Shown: positions 1 through 5,300 of the stretch, one piece after another
Layout of the letters: every line of letters begins with the position of its first letter
How positions within the stretch are numbered: position 1 is the stretch's first letter
NCBI GenBank assembly: GCA_026645375.1
Contig: JAPFFX010000366.1
Span: forward strand, 1-5,300
DNA length: 5,300 nucleotides
Source: Citricoccus sp. WCRC_4
Lineage (GTDB): Bacteria > Actinomycetota > Actinomycetes > Actinomycetales > Micrococcaceae
Direction of reading: 5' to 3'
The notes under the pieces: model-generated
Databases searched by the model: none
The model's input: the letters and a program-made list of their open reading frames with translations, nothing else
Told to the model about the DNA's origin: nothing
Translations under genes and position numbers: made by a program

Positions 1-878
1 AGGATGGCCGAGGCGATCGCGAAGGTGGCGTTGACGACGATCACGCCGATGGTGTTCGGCAGCAGGTGCCGCCCGATCACGCGGGCCGGATGGGCCCCCA
101 TCGCCACCGAGGCCGCCACGAACTCCTTCTCGCGCAGGGACAGCACCTCGCCGCGGACCAGTCGGGCCAGGGATGTCCACGTGACCAGTCCCAGCACGAG
201 CGCCAGGGGGATGATGCCCGCGTCGAGGCTGGAGCTCATCCGGCCCAGCACGGCGGCCAGCACCAGCAGCGGGATCACGATGATCAGGTCGGTCAGGCGC
301 ATCAGCACGGAATCGACCCACCCGCGGAAGTACCCGGCAATGGCACCGATGGTCGCACCGATCACGGTGGAGACCAGGCCCACCACCAGGGCGATGATCA
401 GGGACTGCTGGGTGCCGCGCATCACCAGCGCGAAGTAGTCCTTGCCGGTGTTGTCCTGTCCGAACGGGTGCTCGCCCCAGCGGATGCCCTCCCCGCCCAG
501 CCACTGCGGGACCAGGGAGAGGGTGGGGGCGCCGCCGTCCACCACCGTGGACGAGGTCAGGTAGCTCTTGTCCCACCAGCCGGGGATCCCGGCCCAGCCG
601 ATCGAGCTGAACGCGAGGATGAAGATCAGGACCAGGAACACCGCCGAGGGCATGGCGGCCCTGTGGTTCCGGAACCTGCGCAGGACCATCTGGCCCTGAC
701 TGTAGGACTTGCCGGTCTTCTGCCGCAGCTTCGCGTCCTCGACCTCGGCGAGGTTGGCCATGTCGACGGCCTGCTGGGAGGGACCTGTGCCGTCCCGCAT
801 GGTCGTGGCGACGCGTGACGGGTTCTCGTCCATGGTCTTCCGGTCCTGCTCGTTGCGGGGATCGTTCTCGTTGCTCAT
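1..878 (-). CDS. DppC/OppC-type ABC transporter permease, C-terminus cut by window edge
   Basis: This is one of the two membrane subunits of a peptide-type ABC importer. From the ATG at 876-878 the frame stays open for 292 codons to the left edge, so the stop is outside. What I see: a hydrophilic N-terminus (about residues 1-75), TM1 about 76-97, an extracytoplasmic loop with the family motif HPFGQDNTGKDYFALVMRG (137-155), TM2 about 159-183, then LMRLTDLIIVIPLLVLAAVL (192-211), a further segment about 220-240, and the EAA loop from E252 to N275 (AASVAMGAHPARVIGRHLLPN), which contacts the ATPase. Family members usually continue 65-80 residues beyond this point, with a LSFLGLG-like segment. The start lies 5 bases after the stop of the upstream permease gene and has no strong Shine-Dalgarno, so translational coupling is likely. 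The 75-residue N-terminal tail is longer than in the enteric proteins. The family call is firm; the substrate is unknown. Confidence 0.95.
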   Translation of the reverse strand, partial: MSNENDPRNEQDRKTMDENPSRVATTMRDGTGPSQQAVDMANLAEVEDAKLRQKTGKSYSQGQMVLRRFRNHRAAMPSAVFLVLIFILAFSSIGWAGIPGWWDKSYLTSSTVVDGGAPTLSLVPQWLGGEGIRWGEHPFGQDNTGKDYFALVMRGTQQSLIIALVVGLVSTVIGATIGAIAGYFRGWVDSVLMRLTDLIIVIPLLVLAAVLGRMSSSLDAGIIPLALVLGLVTWTSLARLVRGEVLSLREKEFVAASVAMGAHPARVIGRHLLPNTIGVIVVNATFAIASAI

Positions 879-883
879 GCCGC

Positions 884-2401
<1,518 letters not shown>

Positions 2402-2441
2402 AACTGAACGTTGCCTTCCGTGCCAAGGGGGTCGTGGACGT

Positions 2442-2457
2442 TGGCATGATCACACCA
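2442..2457. promoter_or_regulatory. Imperfect 16-bp dyad upstream of the permease gene
   Basis: TGGCATGATCACACCA is symmetric at 12 of 16 positions, with core TGATCA (2447-2452) and outer arms TGG/CCA. It lies about 40 bases upstream of the GTG start of the permease gene, in the 186-base gap after the hairpin. It could be an operator for a secondary promoter, but I find no convincing -35/-10 pair around it, and a dyad this short can occur by chance. Confidence 0.2.
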
Positions 2458-2515
2458 CGGGTGGCTCCGCTGACGCGGCCGAACCCGCCGGGTCCGGACG
2501 ATCGGGAGGAGCACG

Positions 2516-2550
2516 GCTGAGGCCCGGCCGGATGATGGCCGGGCCTCAGC
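2516..2550 (-). terminator. Perfect 14-bp intercistronic hairpin without a T-tract
   Basis: GCTGAGGCCCGGCC (2516-2529) is the exact reverse complement of GGCCGGGCCTCAGC (2537-2550), with a 7-base loop. It lies 37 bases past the stop of the binding-protein gene and 114 bases before the permease start. On the minus strand the bases after the stem carry no run of T, so it is not a textbook intrinsic terminator. It may be a leaky terminator or a 3' stabilising structure that keeps binding-protein mRNA more abundant than permease mRNA, as known for malE-malF. The structure is seen; its function is inferred. Confidence 0.75.
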
Positions 2551-2587
2551 GGTGGTCATGGATCAGCCCCGTGGGGTCAGCCGCGGG

Positions 2588-4426
2588 TCATTCGGCGCGG
2601 ACCCACTGCTGGGCGTTCCACACGGCACCGGACTGGGTGGCGGTGTCGCGGACGTTGGCCATGTCCGCCGAGTGCGCCACGACGCCCGGGTGGGCGTACA
2701 GCGGGATACCGAACAGGTTGTCCCACAGGCCCTTCTCGATGACCTTCACCTGCTCCGCGTGCACGGCCGGGTCGACCGAGCCGGCCAGGGTGTCCCAGGC
2801 GGCGTCGACCTCCTCGTTCGAGAACTTGCCGTAGTTCTGCTGGCCGGTCGTGTGGTAGATGTTGCGGCCGGAGGCGATCTGGCCGGAGCCGGCCCAGGCG
2901 AACAGCGCGACCTCGTAGTCACCCTGCGGCATGGTCTTGTCGAAGAAGTCGGCGGAGCCCACGTCCTCGATCACGAAGCCGGCCTCGTCACAGGAGGACT
3001 TGATGGCGGCCACGGTGTCCGAGCGGCGCGGGTTCGGGGCCGAGTAACCGATGCGGACCGTGGTGCCCTCGGCACCCTCGGCCTCGACGATCTTCTTGGC
3101 GCCCTCGACGTCGACCTCGTCGTAGCTGCCGTCATAGGCGGCGTCCACGACCTCCTGGTAGGTGTCCTGGAAGGGGAAGACCTCGCGGGCGTTCATGACC
3201 ACGGCCTCGGGGTCGACCGGCTTGATCAGGTTGTCCACGATCTGCTGGCGCGGCACGCACAGGGCGAAGGCCTTGCGCAGTTCGAGGTTGTCCGCGAACG
3301 GCGAGCCGTCCATGAAGTTGAAGTCCAGGTGCTCCCAGGTCAGGGAGGCACCGGTCTGGATGACGATCTGGTCGCCCAGGTCCTCCAGCTGGGACAGGGT
3401 GTCCACGGTGGCCTGCGGCTCGATGACGTTCAGGTCGCCGTTGGCCAGGGCCTGGACGTGGGTGTCGGCGGCGGCGAAGCGGATGACCAGTTCCTTGGTG
3501 GCCGGCGGGGTGCCCCAGTAGTCCTCGTTGGCCGTCAGGGTGATGGACTGGCCCGGTTCCCAGCTCTTGAACTTGTAGGGGCCGTTCGAGGGGGCGATCG
3601 ACTCGTCCGGAAGGGTTCCCGGAGAGGTGTTCCAGCCGGTGTTCCAGAACTCGGCGGCGGGGGCCAGCGCCTTCGCGTCCTCGTTCCGGACGGCCTCGAG
3701 CATGGCATCCATGCCCATGCCGGACTCCTCGGCGACCACGTGGGCCGGCAGGGCGGTGTCCACGAGGATCGGCCAGTCGGCGTAGGGCTCCTTGAAGGTG
3801 ATGGTGAATTCCTTGCCCGCGGGATCACCTTCCGGGGCCTCGCTGACGTACTCGCCGAAGGACTGCGAGATGGCGTTGAACAGCGGCGCCGCCTCGTCAC
3901 CCGAACCGGTGGTGATGCGCGGGTTCTCCACGCCCCACTTGAGGATGTAGTCCGCGGCGGTGACGGGGGTCCCGTCCGACCACACGGCCTCCTCGTTGAT
4001 GGTGTACTTCACCGTCAGGGGGTCGTCGGAGACCTTCTCGTAGGTGCCGTACTCCTCGTTCTGGTAGATCTCCCCGTCGGTGCCGAAGTAGGCGAAGGTG
4101 GAGATCAGCCGCTCGGTGACGGCCGAGTTGTAGGTCGAGTAGGTCTCCGGCGTCATGGAGTTGTAGGAGATGAACTCGTCCTCGCCCACCGAGTAGGCGA
4201 TGGAGCCGTCCTGGGTCTCGATCTCCCCGAGGTCCGCCAGTCCGGAGTCGGTGGGCTCGACGGTGTACTTCTCCCCGAAGTCGCCGGTCATGACGTCGCC
4301 ATTGCCCTCGGGGGCGGCGGAGCCGGTCTCAGAGTTCTCGGCCGGGCCGCCCGGCGCACAGGCGGACAGGACGAGCGCGGAGCCGGCCAGGAGGGCGGCA
4401 GCAGCAGAAAGCTTTGTGTACTTCAT
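2588..4426 (-). CDS. Peptide/nickel-type ABC transporter substrate-binding lipoprotein (SBP family 5)
   Basis: This is the extracytoplasmic receptor that binds the solute and delivers it to the two permeases. It has 612 residues. The signal peptide is lipoprotein type: basic start MKYTK, hydrophobic stretch 7-20, lipobox LSAC with the lipidated Cys at 23, then a linker rich in Gly, Pro, Ser and Glu (24-48). Family 5 landmarks follow: VWSDGTPVTAADYI (148-161), NGPYKFKSWEPGQSITLTANEDYWG (281-305, the usual GPY...NpdYWG block), and LRKAFALCVPRQQIVDNLI (383-401), where most relatives read roughly AiDRe. The C-terminus has the NYGKFSNEEVDAAW block and a PLYAHPG strand. The frame runs 42 codons further upstream (to 4552), but the ATG at 4424-4426 is chosen because it begins the signal peptide and has GGAG 8 bases ahead. 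The mature protein is strongly acidic. Genes for the permeases follow on the same strand. The family is certain; the ligand (oligopeptide, dipeptide or other) is not. Confidence 0.95.
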   Translation of the reverse strand: MKYTKLSAAAALLAGSALVLSACAPGGPAENSETGSAAPEGNGDVMTGDFGEKYTVEPTDSGLADLGEIETQDGSIAYSVGEDEFISYNSMTPETYSTYNSAVTERLISTFAYFGTDGEIYQNEEYGTYEKVSDDPLTVKYTINEEAVWSDGTPVTAADYILKWGVENPRITTGSGDEAAPLFNAISQSFGEYVSEAPEGDPAGKEFTITFKEPYADWPILVDTALPAHVVAEESGMGMDAMLEAVRNEDAKALAPAAEFWNTGWNTSPGTLPDESIAPSNGPYKFKSWEPGQSITLTANEDYWGTPPATKELVIRFAAADTHVQALANGDLNVIEPQATVDTLSQLEDLGDQIVIQTGASLTWEHLDFNFMDGSPFADNLELRKAFALCVPRQQIVDNLIKPVDPEAVVMNAREVFPFQDTYQEVVDAAYDGSYDEVDVEGAKKIVEAEGAEGTTVRIGYSAPNPRRSDTVAAIKSSCDEAGFVIEDVGSADFFDKTMPQGDYEVALFAWAGSGQIASGRNIYHTTGQQNYGKFSNEEVDAAWDTLAGSVDPAVHAEQVKVIEKGLWDNLFGIPLYAHPGVVAHSADMANVRDTATQSGAVWNAQQWVRAE

Positions 4427-4434
4427 CAAAGCGT

Positions 4435-4438
4435 CTCC
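4435..4438 (-). promoter_or_regulatory. Ribosome binding site of the binding-protein gene
   Basis: On the minus strand GGAG is followed by 8 bases (ACGCTTTG) and then ATG. This spacing, with the signal peptide beginning at that ATG, fixes the start at 4426 rather than at the upstream in-frame start codon at 4552. Confidence 0.8.
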
Positions 4439-4545
4439 ATTCAGACAGGTGCGAGGCGTGCTGTGCTCCCGATCCGACCCGTCAGGGGTGGGAGTTCCGG
4501 TCTCCGGCCGAAATCCGGTTTCCCCTCCCCGGCCGGTAGTGAGCG

Positions 4546-4559
4546 ACACCACAAGGTGT
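4546..4559. repeat. Short inverted repeat in the leader (ACACC-4-GGTGT)
   Basis: ACACC and GGTGT are exact reverse complements around a 4-base spacer. It lies just downstream of the candidate -10 TAATGT (4565-4570) on the minus strand, so it would sit near the transcription start. That position would suit an operator, but the arms are only 5 bases. Confidence 0.35.
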
Positions 4560-4603
4560 GCAAGACATTAGTCCCGCAACATGTAAAAGCACCATTGAAT
4601 AGT

Positions 4604-4616
4604 CGGCTGCCAGCCG
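4604..4616. repeat. 13-base dyad CGGCTG-C-CAGCCG in the promoter region
   Basis: Two perfect 6-base arms flank a single central base. Because the centre is one base, it cannot form an RNA hairpin with full pairing and would be read as a DNA site. It lies about 35 bases upstream of the candidate -10, near the position of an upstream regulator site. Function is not known. Confidence 0.35.
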
Positions 4617-4620
4617 GATC

Positions 4621-4636
4621 GTTACCATCCCGTAAC
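4621..4636. repeat. Inverted repeat GTTAC-6-GTAAC in the promoter region
   Basis: GTTAC and GTAAC are exact reverse complements with a 6-base spacer, giving a 16-base site only 4 bases from the 4604-4616 dyad. The size and spacing are those of a dimeric regulator site, and its bases are less GC-rich than the genome around it, which lowers the odds of chance slightly. No regulator family can be named from it. Confidence 0.35.
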
Positions 4637-4699
4637 TTGGCGTCCACCAGCGGAAACACGCTGTTCTCAAGAGTTCATCGGCGGTTCACAAAGGGGTGC

Positions 4700-5300
4700 T
4701 CACCGGGGCAGTTGCGGGCCGGCCGGGAAGTACGGCAGGTAGGAGATCCCGGAGACGTTGTACTTGAACTTGATGCCCATGACGACCCGGATCCCCACGT
4801 GCATGCCCCACGCCCCGACGGCGAACGCCCGGCCGAGTCTGCGGTGCACCAGCGACAGCGGCGCGCCGAGCTCCACGGCCAGGGAGACGGTGGCGAGAAG
4901 GGTGAACAGTCCCTTCTGCCGGTACAACGCGGAACCGGCCTCGGTCCTGGCGGAGCCGAAGAGGTCCTTGCGCATGCCGTCCACGGCGATCTGGCCCCGC
5001 AGCACGTCGCCCCGGGCCCACCTCACCCCGAGGGGACCCCGGACCTTCGCCACGCCGGAGATGAGGTACACGGCGCAGGTGGCAATGTTGAGGAGGGTCG
5101 GGACCGCGCCGTAGGCCCGGTCGAAGCGCCGCGGGAGCAGGGTGCGGTCACGGAGCAGGGCGTCGACGCTCAAAGCATCGGCGGAGCGGGTGGCGCCCAG
5201 GACCATCTGGTGCATCGTCATCATGTTGTCGTTGTGCAGCAGCATCGTCCAGGAGTTGCGGTAGGTGATGGTCCACAACTGCAGGGCCGCGTTCAGCGGA
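4700..5300 (-). CDS. HTTM-domain (SdpB-like) membrane protein, N-terminus beyond window edge
   Basis: The frame is open from the right edge to the TGA at 4700-4702, giving about 200 residues of a C-terminal part. Numbered from the TTG at 5276-5278, hydrophobic segments lie at about 57-78, 122-144 and 149-169, followed by a short aromatic stretch, FKYNVSGISYLPYFP (171-185). Features I associate with HTTM proteins are YRNSW and HND near the beginning, YLISGVAKVRGPLGVRWARG (71-90), VELGAPLSL (135-143) and MHVGIRVVMGI (159-169). The TTG is unlikely to be the true start, because the upstream codons PLNAALQ read on naturally and the first helices of the domain are missing. HTTM is the membrane domain of vitamin K-dependent gamma-carboxylases. 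Bacterial relatives include SdpB, needed with SdpA to produce the SdpC toxin in Bacillus. Most are of unknown function, so no reaction is claimed. It is on the same strand as the transporter but 273 bases away, so it is probably a separate unit. Confidence 0.75.
   Translation of the reverse strand, partial: PLNAALQLWTITYRNSWTMLLHNDNMMTMHQMVLGATRSADALSVDALLRDRTLLPRRFDRAYGAVPTLLNIATCAVYLISGVAKVRGPLGVRWARGDVLRGQIAVDGMRKDLFGSARTEAGSALYRQKGLFTLLATVSLAVELGAPLSLVHRRLGRAFAVGAWGMHVGIRVVMGIKFKYNVSGISYLPYFPAGPQLPR

Larger units (their letters stand above)
4427..4699 (-). promoter_or_regulatory. Intergenic leader and probable promoter region of the transporter operon
   Basis: This stretch separates the HTTM gene's stop from the binding-protein start and holds no supportable gene. 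Bases about 4545-4690 are visibly richer in A and T than the surrounding coding DNA, which fits a promoter. TAATGT on the minus strand (4565-4570) matches the actinobacterial -10 pattern TAnnnT, but no good -35 sits 16-18 bases upstream of it, so the exact promoter is uncertain. Inverted repeats occur at 4504-4536 (CCGGCCG/CGGCCGG, 7-bp arms, 19-base loop, in the presumed leader), 4546-4559, 4604-4616, 4621-4636 and 4648-4663 (CAGCG/CGCTG). The last could be a very weak hairpin after the HTTM gene; no proper terminator is visible there. Confidence 0.5.

Noticed and set aside
66..818. A 250-codon open frame on the plus strand
   Set aside because: It is antisense to the DppC-type gene, with a low-complexity His/Gln/Asp/Gly-rich product. 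The minus strand has clear family motifs.
2567..2576. CCCCGTGGGG after the binding-protein stop
   Set aside because: A 2-base centre cannot form a stable hairpin, and short GC palindromes are common in this composition.
4427..4552. A 42-codon N-terminal extension of the binding protein
   Set aside because: The extension has no signal-peptide character, while the internal ATG at 4426 begins a textbook lipoprotein signal and has a well-spaced GGAG.
4441..4670. Two short minus-strand frames in the leader region (about 62 and 72 codons)
   Set aside because: They have no domain, no convincing ribosome site, and a composition unlike real proteins here. They lie in the presumed promoter.
5276..5278. 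TTG as the start of the HTTM-like gene
   Set aside because: The frame remains open to the window edge, the upstream residues read naturally, and the first helices of the domain are missing, so the start is outside.

Overview
The window is high-GC DNA in which every supported gene reads from the minus strand. The codon choice (third positions almost always G or C) and the protein sequences suggest an actinobacterium, most likely of the Micrococcales (Micrococcaceae-like). This is a judgement from recalled family resemblance, not from a search.

Layout in transcription order, right to left. (1) 5300-4700: the C-terminal part of a membrane protein that I read as an HTTM-domain (vitamin K-dependent gamma-carboxylase-like, SdpB-like) protein; its start lies beyond the right edge. 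(2) 4699-4427: a 273-base intergenic stretch, visibly less GC-rich in its middle, with several short dyads, a candidate -10 element and a good ribosome binding site. It is the likely promoter and leader of the transporter operon. (3) 4426-2588: a 612-residue lipoprotein, the family 5 (peptide/nickel type) solute-binding protein. (4) 2587-2402: a 186-base gap with a perfect 14-bp hairpin lacking a T-tract, probably a partial terminator or mRNA-stabilising element, plus a weak dyad. (5) 2401-884: a DppB/OppB-type permease of 505 residues, much longer than the usual 310-340, because about 170-180 residues with six extra membrane segments sit between canonical TM3 and TM4. (6) 878-1: a DppC/OppC-type permease with a long cytoplasmic N-terminus, cut by the left edge after 292 codons.

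Together genes 3, 5 and 6 make the binding protein and both membrane subunits of an ABC importer for oligopeptides or a similar solute. The ATPase genes (DppD/DppF type) are expected just beyond position 1. The lipoprotein captures substrate outside the membrane, the two permeases form the channel, and their cytoplasmic EAA loops dock the ATPases. The substrate cannot be told from sequence.

I see no rRNA, tRNA, CRISPR array, insertion sequence or phage gene. No new defence or mobile system is visible. The points most worth a second look are the enlarged DppB-type permease, with its apparent 55-residue periodicity, and the edge HTTM gene.
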